Shown: positions 12,601 through 25,153, counted from the stretch's first letter. The stretch: DNA of 64,000 nt from Syngnathus acus (GCF_901709675.1 NC_051107.1:873501-937500), one strand, 5' to 3'. Notes: generated by a model not told the origin, from the letters alone. Numbers and translations are program-made.

Positions 12601-13775
12601 ATCCAATACTTTTAGAATTTATCGATTATTCTATCAATCGAATGTCTTCTTGGTATGGCGCTGTGAGTGGCTGCCTCCCAGCAGTGTTCTCTCTTTTCCT
12701 CTTTATTTCCTTCTTTTCTCCTTTTTCTTTCTGTCTTTTTGTCCATTCGGCGATGCTGGTGCCTTCTACCGCACCTCGGCATCTCTTCGGATCGGATATA
12801 TATATTTTTTTCTTCCTGGATCATCGGTCGAGACCGGCGTAACTCTACGACGGCTTCCTGCTTATCCGGCCAGTGATGACTGGGTCCCTCGCCTTGGCCT
12901 TGCAGCCGCGACCCCTGTGGGGAGTCGGCTCCCTCGTGCTCGTCGGTACCAACGACTTTCGCCATGCTAGCCCCGTGGTGACCATCTGCACGTGCCCCGG
13001 CTGGGTGCCCGGGACGCTGCTCACACGTTTGCCTGCTTTGTGATGTTTTCACCGATTCACGACCACGGTCCGTTGGGCGCCGTTGAACTGGACTGCCCTT
13101 ACACCTGTCTATGGACCCCGTGGAGGCTATTTTGTGTGTTTTGGGGTGTTCTCTTGTATTGAGGGGTGCTGGTTGGCCGCTGTTACTTTTTTTCCTTTGT
13201 CTTTTAGCTTTGATTTGCTTTGATGGCTTTTATCTTGAGCACTTTCTGACTTTCTTTGTGGCGCCGTTGTGTGGCAGCCTTATGAGAGCCTGTTGAGTTG
13301 CGCTTATGCCGTGTGTCTTTTGTGTACCCACTCTGTGGTATGGATACTGCTGGGGCCTGAATTTCCCCACCCCTGGGGATCAATGAATATTCAATCAATC
13401 AATAATTGGATACAAGTTTGTGCATGTAGGTGTATTACAAAATCATTTACTATTGTTTATTTGGTATTTTCTTAATGATAAAATCAACAAAATAACAAAT
13501 AACACACAAGAGGGATTAATTTTGTACTCACTACACATTTTGAAACTGATTCAGTTACTGATGTGGTTATTGTTAGAAGAAGTAAAATCGGGTGTTGTTT
13601 TGAGTGAAACAAAAGTTTTCATGAAAATACAAAGTTGATTACTGTTGAGGATAACGGAGGATTTTAACACTTATAAATTAAAATGGCTCTAAATGATTAT
13701 TCAATTAAGATAGTTGTCGATTAATTTGATAATGTGTTATTTGTCGATTAAATCAATTCATTTTGACAGCTTTAG
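12600..13775. repeat. Possible older hAT-type MITE split by the LINE-like insertion
   Basis: Sequence rich in CGATTA and ATCGATTATT motifs lies on both sides of the retroelement, at about 12615-12645 and 13690-13760. These motifs are typical of abundant fish hAT MITEs. The boundaries are not clear, and the two flanks may be independent. Confidence 0.25.
12640..13405 (+). mobile_element. Non-LTR retrotransposon 3'-end-like insertion
   Basis: This GC-rich block differs from the AT-rich flanks. It ends TTCCCCACCCCTGGGGATCA followed by a simple (ATCA/TTCA)-type repeat, the arrangement seen at the 3' ends of fish LINEs of the L2/Rex type, where a GGGGAT hairpin precedes a short tandem tail. No reverse transcriptase is visible, so it would be a 5'-truncated copy or a SINE using the same tail. 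The 146-codon ORF on its opposite strand is a by-product of composition. The family assignment is from memory of general patterns. Confidence 0.45.
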
Positions 13776-13919
13776 TGGACTGCCCTACAAGATTTCATGG
13801 ACACATACGTACGTACATTCTATATGTAGGCATTGGGATACATGTTTGGAAATTGATTCTACATTTATTCTCAAAACAGAATTCATTTTTGGTATTAGAA
13901 TTACACTCACTGGTACCAA

Positions 13920-14275
13920 GAATCGGCACGGTGGGCATATCCGCCTCACAATTCAGAGGGTGTGGGTTCGATTCTACCTCCAGCCCTCCCTGTGTGGTGT
14001 TTGCATGTTCTCCCCGTGCCCGAGTGGGTTTTCTCCAGGCACTCTGGTTTCCCTCCACATCCCCAAAACATGCATGGTAGGCCGATTGAGCACTCCAAAT
14101 TGACCATAGGTGTGAGTGCGAGTGCAGATGGTTGTTCGTCTCCGTGTGCCCTGCGATTGCCTGGCAACCGGTTCAGGGTGTCCCCCACTTACTGCCCGAT
14201 GACGGCTGGGATAGGCTCCAGCACGCCCGCAGCCCCCGTGGGGACAAAGCGGTACAGAAAATGGATCAATCAATT
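13920..14275 (+). mobile_element. tRNA-derived SINE-like element
   Basis: The head (GGCACGGTGGGCATATCCGC then GGTTCGATTC) resembles a tRNA-derived pol III promoter with a B box. The body carries the GTTTGCATGTTCTCCCCGTG and GGCTGGGATAGGCTCCAGCA blocks that recur across teleost genomes. It ends GAAAATGGATCAATCAA, the usual start of its short-repeat tail. Substitutions in the promoter boxes suggest an old, inactive copy. Confidence 0.7.
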
Positions 14276-14711
14276 TTCTATTTTTCAATGGATAAAATCA
14301 ACACAGAGCCCCACATATGAAAAAATCATCATTGTATTCTCATTGCATTGCCCAGACAATCTGATCTTAATCCATAGTCCAGACCTGGATCATCATCATG
14401 TCTGCTTCGCTTCACCTTTTTTTGCGGACAACAGATGACAGGTGTCATTCCCAGATTATTCCGCATCAAATCAAAACAGGTCATTTAGCCCGGAAGACAA
14501 TGCTATTACGGCTGAGTCTTGCTATGACCTTTTGTCACTTTTAATTTCACAAATGTGGTTTCAGATGAAGGCAAACTGAGCAGACAGTTCCGTGACTCTT
14601 TTGTGAAGCTCCCCAGCAGACCTCCCATTAGCTTCATGATCTCATTTTTTTCTGTCCCATGCTCTGTGAAAAATGTGCTGAAATGCAAAATGCACTTTTC
14701 TTTTTTCACAG

Positions 14712-14790
14712 GCGGGGCCTTCAAAGACTTTCCCAATGGTCATCTGACTCATGGAGGTCAGCATGGCTCTGAAAGGAAGTACTATAGCAG
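14712..14790 (+). other. Orphan exon-like segment
   Basis: A strong polypyrimidine tract and acceptor (CTTTTCTTTTTTCACAG) is followed by 79 bases and a consensus donor (AGCAG then GTAAGT). One of the three plus frames is open throughout and reads GGAFKDFPNGHLTHGG and onward to YYSR; the other two contain stops. I do not recognise the peptide and found no partner exons, so it may be an exon of an unannotated gene, a non-coding transcript exon, or chance. Confidence 0.3.
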
Positions 14791-15117
14791 GTAAGTGACT
14801 CATGCACACGTAAACAAAAGACTCTTTCATACTTGCTATCTGAGCTGTCTTTTTCCCAGCTCAGTGGCCTATGTGAAAGGTATATTTTCGGCCTGCAAAT
14901 TGTCCGTATTTTCAAAATTATAGGCATCCATTTCAGAAGGGACCAATTGAACTGGGGCATTGTCATGTCTGACATTTATTCACCCAGTAGATGCGGCTTC
15001 CTGCTTTTAGATAATTCCAGTAATAATTACAGACATGGTGATGTCATCGTGACAATAAGAATTGCTTTCAAAAGAAAGAGGTGTGGGCTGATTACAAATA
15101 TGCCTCAGAGATGTTAA

Positions 15118-15525
15118 AATGAATCGATTAATCAACAGCAAATTATCAAATGAATCGCCTTGTATTCTAATAATCGAGTAATCGCTTAAAACTGTTTTTT
15201 TAACTAAAGATAGTTTAAACCTTCTCATTTCAGGCTCTCAAAAATAATTCTCTGAAAGCAGATTCGTTTATCTTTTGTGTTTAATCAAAATAAGACATTT
15301 GCAGACATCTGTTTACTTTAGAAAACAATGACTATAAATCCCTCTTGTCTGATATTGCTTAGCTATGTAGTTAGTTTAGAAATACTAAATAATGCCAATA
15401 AACAAAGATAATTGGTTAATAAAGAGTAAATGGGAAACAAATGTTTCAATCCAAATAAAATTGTATCCGATTAAGCGATGGAATAATCAATAGAATAATC
15501 GATTTTAAAATTATTTAGCCATAGT
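15118..15525. repeat. hAT-like MITE remnant
   Basis: The two ends carry related inverted motifs (AATCGATTAATC near 15122; GAATAATCGATT near 15493) around an AT-rich centre, as in decayed hAT-type MITEs of fish. No clear target-site duplication was found. Confidence 0.35.
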
Positions 15526-15713
15526 GCCATTATGTAGGGGTGAGTTGTGTGTAATGTCAAGTTTACCACCCGAGATGCACTGGCTAAGTCCTTTTTGTTG
15601 GAAGCAGTTGTCGCTATCCCAGACGCTGACGTCGACACATTTTATGTGTGAAGCCATAAAGACTGCGTGAATGCGCACTGCAGCCTTTTACATGTCCTCA
15701 TGTAGTACAACCA

Positions 15714-16918
15714 CCGTAATTTTCGGACTATAAGTCGCGGTCTTTTCATAGTTTGCGTGGGGCGGCGACTTATAATAAGGAGCGACGTGTTTTTTTTCAA
15801 AAACTTTCCAAAAAAAAAAAAAAGTGAAACCGCGATAAACGAACCACGATGTAGCAAGGGATTACTGTAATTTGAATTTCAAGTGACGTCAGCAGCGCGA
15901 CGCGGCGTGGCGGTTGTTTACAAAAAGGACAAAGATTGATCACGGGATGACGAAGATGATGAAGGGCCCCACGTACTACTGGCATCATTAGCGGCTTTGT
16001 TTCTAAGTGACACGGAGGACGAAGAGTTTGAACGATTTAAGGATTTGGAGTGACACAGAAGGTTTGAAAAACTATTATGGCTTTTACGCACGCCCGGTCC
16101 TACTCTACGGAGCTCTCTATCACCTCCGTGGATAGAAGTCGGGGGCCGGCGCTCGGCCGGGTGGCTGTCCGGGGACGGTGGATGGGGCTCGGTCATGGCT
16201 TTTACGCACGCCCGGTCCTATTCTATGGATCTCTCTTCCACCTCCGTGGCTGGAAGTCCACACTGCCACACGCCTGGAAGTTTGTTTTGTTAAATAAAGA
16301 GCCGTTTACCAAACCCACGTCTTTCCTTGTACTTTGTTGACGCTACAATATAGTTATATACTAGATCTGTGGAATAACGACGAGGCTGACGTCAGGGCGC
16401 ACACGCGGCGTTGTTGACAAAGGACGAGGAATTTGATCGATGGATTTAATGATTTAGAGTGCACAGATGGTTTGATAATATTATTGCTTGTATAATAGTT
16501 ATTTGATATCTAATTTATATATCGTTATATGGGCCTGTGGAATATTTTGAAGTGCAAGCGCCGTCAGCGGCACTCACCCATTGTTGACAAAGGACGATCG
16601 ATGAATTTAATGAATTGGAGTGACACAGATGGTTTTTTAATGTGTTATTTATGTAATAGTTTTTTTTAATAACTCTGAATGTTACGTCAGGCCCGTTCTC
16701 AGCTCTTCGTTTGTGTTTATGTCACGTTAGCATACCTATCGTTTAGCCTGTTGTTGCTCGTTCATGTCTGTTCTTGGTGTTGGATTTTGTCGAATAAATT
16801 TCCCCCCAAAATGCGTCTTATGCTCCGGAGCGACTTATATGTTTTTTTTCACGTTATTGTGCATTTTATGGCTAATGCGACCTATATTCCGGAGCGACTT
16901 TTAGTCCAAAAATTACGG
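15714..16918 (+). mobile_element. TIR DNA transposon, non-autonomous (copy 1)
   Basis: The ends are inverted copies: CCGTAATTTTCGGACTATAA on the left, and its near-complement ending TTACGG on the right. The right flank is TA and the left flank CA, consistent with a decayed TA duplication (Tc1/mariner-pogo type). Inside are two copies, 118 bp apart (16077 and 16195), of a unit starting ATGGCTTTTACGCACGCCCG. Further in are diverged GACAAAGGACGA...GACACAGATGGTTT units. The short stretch SDTEDEEFERFKDLE before a stop near 16050 may be the tail of a lost transposase. No intact transposase remains. An inverted relative lies at 40691-42067. Confidence 0.75.
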
Positions 16919-18640
16919 TAAACTAAAGTAAGGTAAGTAGTGTTTCACACTTAACATATTTGTGTCTGCATGCTGTTAATTGTTTACATTGTTGAATAAA
17001 ATTAATTGTGACTTATCTTTTTCCCAACTTTTCTCCCATTATATCGATCATACCAAGACATTTTTCCAAATTAACTACTTTTTTATGTAGCGAGTACTTT
17101 GAAAACAACAGCTGAAACAAACATACATAAAAATGATTCAACTAAACGTTATTTATAAAGAATTTTTAAAACAATCAACCTAACAATTGGATAAAACTTC
17201 CCACAGATGCACTCTTCCCAGAAGGCGGGACTGATTCCATATTTTCCTGCCTTATCTAAAATATATATATATTAAGTATACCTCGTTCATTTTCTATCCA
17301 AAAACTCCAACTCAAACACCAACATTTCAGAAATGTAAATCCTCTTGAAAGTTAACGATCATTATGTTAAGTTAGATTTTTTTTTAATCAGGCTAAGCTG
17401 TTATCTATGGTTGCTTGGTGACTAATTCATCATGGGAAAAAAAAAAAACCTCCCTCAAGCGAAGAGAGATATTTGCATATGCAAAATAAAAAGCCAGGGA
17501 GCGTAAACAATCAGTGGGCTGTTTCTAATAAGAGTCTTCAAAGAATAAAAGCACATTAAAAAAATATTTAACATGGATTTCCTGGGTGTGTTTTTTTGAC
17601 AATGCTTCATTATGACATTCACCAAATGCAGGCTCCTCTTTTCATACCTTACTTCCATCAAAACGGAGCAAAGACTCAATGATAGAGGGGAAAAAAAAGG
17701 AGGCTCGTTGGTTAACGTTAGCCCTGTGCAAACAAAGTACAAATATGAAAGGTGCTTCGGAGAATAGATAATATTGCTGAGCAGACACCCCCCCCCCCCC
17801 ACTTTGCCCTCCATTATCTAAAGGTCTCTTTAATCAAACACAGGGTTCACCCAGCCCCAGAAGGGACCCGGGCATTATTATCTTTAACGGGAATAACACG
17901 GCAGGTAAGCAGAGAATAATGTTCCTGAGCAACAGCGGACAGTGAATCGTGTCCATACATAAACAAGTAGTTTAAAAAAAATGAACCGTTTCCCATTCTT
18001 AGTCTCGCATGCGAACTGTCAAATACATGCCAAGGCAACAGGTGGCGCTGTAACCCCAAGTGAAGGTGAAGAAGGTCATTTATAGAAAAGACATAAAGGA
18101 GTTCTATTCCAACATATCTCACAAAATATAACTATTTGATCAGGTAGCAATGGTTCTTTGTGTGAAAAGCAAATTATTGATTCATTTAAATGTACTTTTT
18201 CCTTTTCCCCATTGCTTTATTTGCTGCTCACAATGTGCGTGATGGAAAGCGAGGCCATCTGCCTCTGAGGATTTCCAAACTTGCTTCCAAACTTCGAAAA
18301 ATAATGGAAAATAAAAAAGAGCATGCTCACCTATCTGCAATTACTTATTTATTTTATTTATTTATGTTATTTTGTTTGTTCTGTTGGCAATTCTTGTCTT
18401 GAGATGGCTTGTTTGCCAAACATGAGCTCTTTTTTGTTTACGTAACCCTCCTTGTCACCATTTCATAACTGCCTTTCCCTCGGACATTTGCTACTTTGCT
18501 TCCCACACAGCTGATGGAGCTCGACAACATTCGCAATTTTTTATTTTATTGTTATTACGAAAGTATTGCATTTTTTTTTTGGGCCTTGCTCTTTTCAAAA
18601 CCACAAATTACACAACACTATCCAGGGGCTTGTTTTCCTT
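16919..18640. other. Intergenic DNA
   Basis: AT-rich sequence with a short C-homopolymer near 17787-17800. No gene or complete repeat recognised. Confidence 0.4.
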
Positions 18641-18644
18641 CAAC

Positions 18645-18731
18645 ATTAGAATAATTTTGTAATGTTAACTGACCCGGTGACCTTTACCATTAGAATAATT
18701 TTGCAATGATAACTGATCCGGTGACCTTTAT
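18645..18731. repeat. Two-copy tandem repeat, 44-bp period
   Basis: ATTAGAATAATTTT followed by GGTGACCTTTA occurs twice in a row, starting at 18645 and 18689, with a few substitutions between the copies. Confidence 0.7.
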
Positions 18732-19143
18732 GGTACAAATGCGCCCACCACTCGCAGTTGGGTCTTAGCCAGAGTCTTATGATGTTGCTTCTTACGATAT
18801 TTTTTTTCTTTTTATTCTGCTTCATCCCAAGACGTGACTATTGGATTCGGCACGCCTCATGAATCTCACCAGCTGTTGGTTCAGATTGGTCTGCCCTGAG
18901 TCACAAGCTTTAATGCCCGATGTCGAAATCGTGCTAACACAAAAATTAAGTTGGCAGTTGTACGGAAAGTACGCATAGCATTACGTCAACAAGGTGTCAT
19001 GGTTATGCTACGGTGATCATTAACTGCGGAAACTGGTACTTAATGATTAATCAATTTGAATGAAGTTACAGTTTAGCGTGGAAACATGTTTTAGTAGTCA
19101 CGACTCATAACCACAATAAACAAGTTAATAAGTTAACAATTAC

Positions 19144-19345
19144 TTTGTCTAAACAAACATAGCTCATTGGATGAGTTATATTCGACCAAGTTTGTTAACG
19201 TGGAGTGTAATAATCGTAACTGTAATTGAATTTCGATTAATTGCACAGCCCTTACCACAAACATTATGCTAATCAGCTGCTAATTAGAAAATGTTTCGTA
19301 TGAAATCCTAAAAGAACAGACAAATATTCAACTTCATTGTTTTTT
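19144..19345 (+). repeat. Local direct duplication, copy A
   Basis: About 200 bases starting TTTGTCTAAACAAACATAGC recur at 19556-19762 with a few substitutions and a small insertion. Both contain GAATTTCGATTAATTGCACA and GCTAATTAGAAAATGTTT. Confidence 0.75.
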
Positions 19346-19555
19346 ATTAAATGAATGAACAGCAAAGGTAATAATTGAAATCATGGTTAAACAAATGCTT
19401 ATTTACTTTTTGGTTTAAAACACAAAAAATATTTAAACATAAAAAATATGAAGACAAATATATTTCTTTGAAATACTACAATTAGAAAAATTATAAAACA
19501 CTTTTAAAACAACAAAAAGTGCAAATGTATGAATTCAAGAATAGTTTCCTTGTAC

Positions 19556-19762
19556 TTTGTCTAAACAAACATAGCTCATTGGATATCAATGAGTTGTATT
19601 CGACCAATTTTGTAATCGTGGAGTGTAATAATTGTAACTGTAATTGAATTTCGATTAATTGCACAGCCCTTACCACAAACAATATCCTAATCAGCTGCTA
19701 ATTAGAAAATGTTTAGTATGAAATCTAAAAGAACAGACAAATATTCAATTTCACTGCTTTTG
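19556..19762 (+). repeat. Local direct duplication, copy B
   Basis: This is the second copy of the 19144-19345 segment, offset about 412 bases in the same orientation. It carries an extra ATATCA next to the GAGTT motif. Neither copy has a clear ORF. Confidence 0.75.
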
Positions 19763-20250
19763 ATGGAATGAATGAACTAATTATTTAGATGACAAATCCC
19801 ATAAGAAATTTGCGTTACAGGTAAAGCCACATACAGTAGCTCACATCTCCTGTCAGTCATTTTGAAACAAATGAAGCACGTTTATCCCTGTACATAGTAA
19901 GACGTCTGTTCTCAGGGCGCCACTTTGCTGCCTTCTGCTTATCAATATGTCCTCCAAAAACAACAAGACAACATCGTGACAGAAAGCAGAGCAAAAGCTG
20001 CTTTGAGCGTATGTCAGCGACGCTGCCAGGCGGCAAAACTGCTAGACACACACTGAAAACCTTCAGCGATGACTGAGCGGGCTTGCGGGTGTACTGTTGC
20101 CATGACATCTGGAATTTGCAAAAAGATCTTGCTGGGCTTTTGCTGCATGAGATGCCTGGTGACAGCACCGATATGTCATCAGTAAGCAACTATTGTGTGC
20201 GCACAGCATACAACATTGTAAGTCGTCCCCTATTGGGCATTGGTTATCAG

Positions 20251-20457
20251 TAGTGATGGAAAATGAATGCTTCAAATTTGTACCACGAAGCAGTTGTTGT
20301 ATGTTTTGACTCCTGTAGATTGTTCAGCATTGGTCTAAAAGTACACTGTCTTGACATTTCTTAAACCTCTGTATACAAGCCAACACTGCCACCTAGAGGA
20401 GTAAGAAATACAACGTGGTTCATGAAACAAATCTGAAGCTTCATTTTCCCATCACTA
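20251..20457. mobile_element. Palindromic hAT-type MITE (TAGTGATGG family)
   Basis: The element begins TAGTGATGG and ends CCATCACTA, with the inverted inner motif AATGAAGCTTC seen at the right end (GAAGCTTCATT) and in altered form at the left. It is flanked by GTTATCAG and GTTATCGG, an 8-bp duplication with one change. Relatives lie near 29362, 30227, 39971 and 53203. Confidence 0.75.
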
Positions 20458-20562
20458 GTTATCGGCGTGTCACTATGTGTTAACGACAAGACGTAATGGA
20501 TTTTTGTTCGATGGTAGCAAAAGCAAAATAAACAACTTGATTTTTTTCTTAATTGTCCAGAG

Positions 20563-21694
20563 CAGGGGTCACCAACCTTTCTTAAACCGAGAGCTACTTC
20601 CTGGGTACTGATTAAGGCAAAGGCTACCAGTTTGACACACACTTCTGAAATAGCCAATTTGCTCAATTTGGCTTTCATTATGTGTTATTATTGCGATTTC
20701 CAGTTCACATGGAAGTGTGATTTTAACAAGAATAGCAAAAATACAGTCAAACCTTGGTTTTTGACCACAATCCGTTCCAGAAGGCGGTTCGAGAAGCGAA
20801 TCAGTCGAATTCCGAATCTATTTTTCCCATGCCAAATAATGGAAAAAAATTTAATCCGTTTCAAGGCAGCAAAAAAAAACCCCGCCTTTTTTAACCATTT
20901 TTTCATTTGCGCATTTTTGTCCGATCGCGCAACTGCAGCGCACCGCCGAACGCGCAAACGTAGCGCGTCGCCCACTGCGCAACTGCACCGCGCTGGTCGC
21001 ATTATTGTGACAGAGCCGTCGCTGAAATTTGGAAAATATCTTTAAAGTCCTGATGTACTTTTCAAAATTTAAGTGGACCTAAGTGCGCAGGGAGCTTAAT
21101 TTTGTCCGATCGCGCAACTGCAGCGCACCGCCGACCGCGCAACTGCACCGCGCTGGTCGCATTATTGTGACAGAGCCGTTGCTAAAATTTAGAAAATATT
21201 TTTAAAGTCCTGATGTACTTTCCAAAATTTAAGTGGACCTCAGTTCGCAGGGAGCTTAATTTGGTCTGATCGCGCAACCGCAGCGCGCCGGGCTCTCACT
21301 GTCGCATTGCTTTAAGAGCGTCTTTGCGTTTTAGGATGGCTTTACTGCTCCCACTTGCTTTCTTTGGAGGCATGATTCGGGGTTAATACAATCCTCAAAG
21401 TAACGAAAATACAATAACAACGGAGTCAGTCGACATCCGGGCCGCGCGGTCGGGTTTTCTCGGGTCCTTCCGGCTCATCTACCGAGGTTCGACCTCCGAA
21501 TTTCGTTCGACAACCGAAGCAAAAAAATATCGAATTTTTTGTTCGAATTCCGATTTGTTCGAGAACCGGGACGTTCGAAAACCGAGGTTTGACTGTAAAA
21601 TAAATAGATGCAGCTCACTGACAAGTGCCAATTTTAGAACAGTCCTGCGGGCGACTCATGCGGTCCTCACGGGCAACCGTGTTGGTGACCACTG
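20563..21694. mobile_element. hAT-type element carrying a nested Tigger-like insertion
   Basis: The element starts CAGGGGTCACCAACC and ends GGTGACCACTG. It is flanked by a perfect 8-bp duplication, GTCCAGAG (20555-20562 and 21695-21702). Its own sequence (about 280 bp) is interrupted by the element at 20744-21595. The two halves still read as one non-autonomous hAT of a type common in fish, with no transposase. Confidence 0.8.
20744..21595. mobile_element. Tigger/pogo-like non-autonomous transposon, nested
   Basis: The termini are CAGTCAAACCTTGGTTTT and AAAACCGAGGTTTGACTG, inverted copies of the CAGTCAAACC ends of Tigger elements. They are flanked by TA on both sides (20742-20743, 21596-21597). 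The interior has three imperfect repeats of a CpG-rich GATCGCGCAACTGCAGCGC block at about 20919, 21104 and 21264. No transposase frame remains. Confidence 0.8.
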
Positions 21695-21702
21695 GTCCAG
21701 AG

Positions 21703-24700
21703 ATTGCTTAAACGAATCCTGGAACGTTCAGTACATACTAAAATGTGAAGCAAGCAGAAGTTAGTGTTCACCAATGTGAGAGTCAGAAATAATTGGGGAA
21801 TGGAGAACTTTATTAATTCACGGGTTTTGCAATGTGTAGTCTGTTTTACTGTCAGGTTATTCCATTTTTTGTTCAGCCCTCTCAAACAAAAACCTTTCAC
21901 AACAAAGCTTTGCTAGCCCGTGACGCAACAACGAGTGTTTGGTGAAGCCATCTTTAATTTCTTTGACTCTCTTCGGAGCCAACATTGTCTTGAAGTTCCT
22001 GGCGGGAAATAAACTTTGCTGGTGTTTTTACAGTGTGGTGCTTGTCCATTGTTTGTTGCAGCGAATACTGCTTGCTGCCTCTGTAATCGGCTTCTGGGTT
22101 GCTCAAGCAGCTAGGATTGTGGTATTGACAGACCTTTGTAAGCACTTGGAAATGTACTTGCAAAGTAAAATCACTGCAGTTGCTACACTTTTGGGAGTTT
22201 GGTGACAAATATTTTGTATTTGGAAAGCCTTTATGTAGTCTTGTGTTTAGTTTTAGGATATATATGTAAGATAATTATAGTGAGTCTGTTTGAATTCTCA
22301 ATGCTGCTGAAACTTTGTGTTGCTTATCTCCCAGCAGGTTTCGTCAGAGGGATTAGCGGCAAAGTGGTGTAAACAAATTGAGCTAAGTAGGCGCAAACGC
22401 CCTAAATTCGTTATGTCAGGCATAAATCACGTTGGGATTAAAAAACAAAAAACAAAAAAAAAACAGCAAGGCAACAACACAGCGGAGAAGAGAGAATATA
22501 TATTTTACATTTTTTGCTTTGACAAATACAGCAAAAAAAAAATATTCCATAGATTATTAAAGCGTACTATATAATACTGAAGTAGATTCTGTGATAATTC
22601 TCCATTTTGATTAATCTACCCCCTTCCTGTTCATCAGCACAGCTCATCTGGTTAAAATATTTATCACCCGTTATGCATTTATGACCGTTCCTGTAATCCC
22701 GTCATCGGCTACCATCAGCTCAATCACATTTTCCTTGTTGATCCTGAGCTTCCGACGACTTTACTCCCCCGCCTCGCCATTTTTTCCTTTGTCTAGGCAC
22801 CCTCGGTAGAAATCCTAGTGCTGCTTCCTATCCCTCACTACCCCCGGTCGCTTTGGGTTCCCGCATCCTCTCACCTATGATACTGTCACAAACACACTCT
22901 GTCAGGGCCTGGAGGTTCATTTGCACCTCTGTAGCAGCCTCCACTGAACTGTTGCTTGGGTCATGGCTTCGACCTTCAGAGAGCCAAGCTACTATGGCAA
23001 CGGAGCCTTGTCGAAGTCACATTGTGTGCGAGAAATCGGCAGAGTTTGGAGAAACACAATGTGTTGATTTCAAGCTTGTCAACAAAAGACCACTTTCTTC
23101 AGTTGGTCTTATCGCTTTTAGAAAAGATAACAACCAGTACAAATTCCATCAAAAATGATGCCATTGATCTTATTCATGTGGCACATATATGAGGAGGTAT
23201 TATGTGATTGCTATTGCTCGTAAATGAACTTACAGTACGTCATATCACAGACTCTTGTTTGTGTGCGCTCAGCTGTAAAGTCTGCATGGCAGTAAAAACC
23301 AACCCTTTGTCTGTCTTCCTGGAAAATTGCTTAATAAATGTGACAATAATGGTGTGCTGGATCAACATCAGGTCACCTCACTGAACAATTGAAGCTGTTA
23401 TATCACATTTGAGGTCGGCGGAACATTGCCTCAAGGTGCAGGTCACCATAGAAACGCTGGATGGTCTTCTTGCGTCAGCCGGCCTCTGAATGAGGAAATC
23501 CTGTTTGAACGAGACAAAATTTTGATTCTTTCAGACTTGAAGGTTCTTTTAACACATTGCTGTGTATTTTTAATGCTTGCCTGAGCTTGAATATCTAAGT
23601 GAAGGACTCATGTTAAAGATGCCCAAACAATCATCCTCGTACTACAGTATCAAACCTTTCCTGACAATCTAAATAATGATTAATTTTGCATCGTTCATTA
23701 ATATTCCATTTTCATCTCTGGCGTTCTCACCACAAAAAAAAAAAAAACTGAAACGTCTATGAATAATTTAATGCAGCAATCAAGGTGCATTTCAGTCACC
23801 GAAAAACCTTGATCCTGCACATGCTAGCTTTGCCTTAATATCCTGAACCAGTTCCCAAGACAAAATAATGAATGAGGAAAAATACACATGAGAAGCTAAC
23901 CAAAAGCGACAAGCATATATTTCGTCTGGAGTTAGCACCACTTGTAGAAAATGTGAATCCATCCTCGTGCCGCATCCAGAAATATACTCATGCGTGACAA
24001 TACAATTAGCGTAAACACGCGATGCCGCCTCGCTCGTATTGCTCGCGTGTCTACAAGCACACAAATTCATACTTTGCCCCATTTCTCTGCATAATGAAGC
24101 TCCTCGGTTTCCCAAGTAGGAATTTTTTCCATTGTTTCCAGCATCCATCACACATGCAAATAATTGGTCTCAAAACATGTTTGCTCTACAAATTATGACG
24201 GCTCACCAGCGATGAACTGTTCAAAACGGTAAAAAGGAAGCATATAAATCTAAGCTTGTGCTGTTGTTGCCCCGTGGTGCCCTACATCTGTCAACTCGTT
24301 AGGAACACCAAAAGTGAATTCCCCAATGTGTGTGTCTGCATAGGAACAAATCTCGCCAAGGCACGAGGTAGGGGGGCGGGGGCGGTAAAGCTTAAAGTCG
24401 ACTGTATGCGAGTATGATTGTCTGGTGCAGTGGATGCAGTCTGCAGGGGGTCTGTTCCTTTTTGTCAACAACTCTCCGTCAACAGCCAATCAGATAATGC
24501 GCTAAAATGACCGCCCATGCCCCGGCAGTAACCTCGTAGAAACACACAGACATACTTCACTGCCATGTAAAGTGCAAGCGGACACAGAGCAGAGGTGCTC
24601 ATGACGATCTGACCTCATTTCTTCCCATGTACTATGTATGCCTCCATTTGGGGGGGAGGCTGGAGACAGACATGCTAATGCGGTAGTCTGTTGTCCCCCA

Positions 24701-25130
24701 TGGCCCGACGTAATGGCAGACCCTGAATACAGCGGGCGGGGGGCGCCTCCCGTGGAGACAATGTAGCGTGAACGCTCCGGCCTGTTGTTGGCGTTTGCCC
24801 TCCTTCCGTCCTTGTTTGTCCCCCTGGAAGGAAGCCTTAATGAAATCCAACACGGATCCCGTCCTTGTTTGCCGTGGAGCAGGAGGGGAGGCGTCCCAAG
24901 CTGTTCCCAAAATGACACCTTAATCAGTCATTAGGCGTGGGGGACATTCTGCCTTTGTCAAAGGCCGCAATATCACGGCAGCCATAGTTATTGTCTTAAA
25001 TCGCACCAATATAATGTTTTGTAGAGACAACAAGGTGGGATAACTATGTAATCACAGTGGAGAGACAGGTCAACTTAATCACCAGTGAAATGTTTTTTAT
25101 TTTATTCATTCAGTCGTTCGCACGTTTGTC
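21703..25130. other. Intergenic DNA, no gene recognised
   Basis: Mostly AT-rich, with a somewhat GC-richer stretch at about 24250-24920 that supports ORFs on the minus strand (up to 138 codons) with no recognisable domain. No complete repeat was delimited. Confidence 0.4.
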
Positions 25131-25153
25131 TGTCCGTCCGTCCGTCCGTCCCT
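25131..25153. repeat. (TCCG)n microsatellite
   Basis: Tandem TCCG units, followed by TTTA-type and poly-T tracts up to about 25192. Confidence 0.8.

Noticed and set aside
12612-13052. 146-codon minus-strand ORF
   Set aside because: Runs antisense through the retroelement-like block, with low-complexity lysine/glutamate content and no domain.
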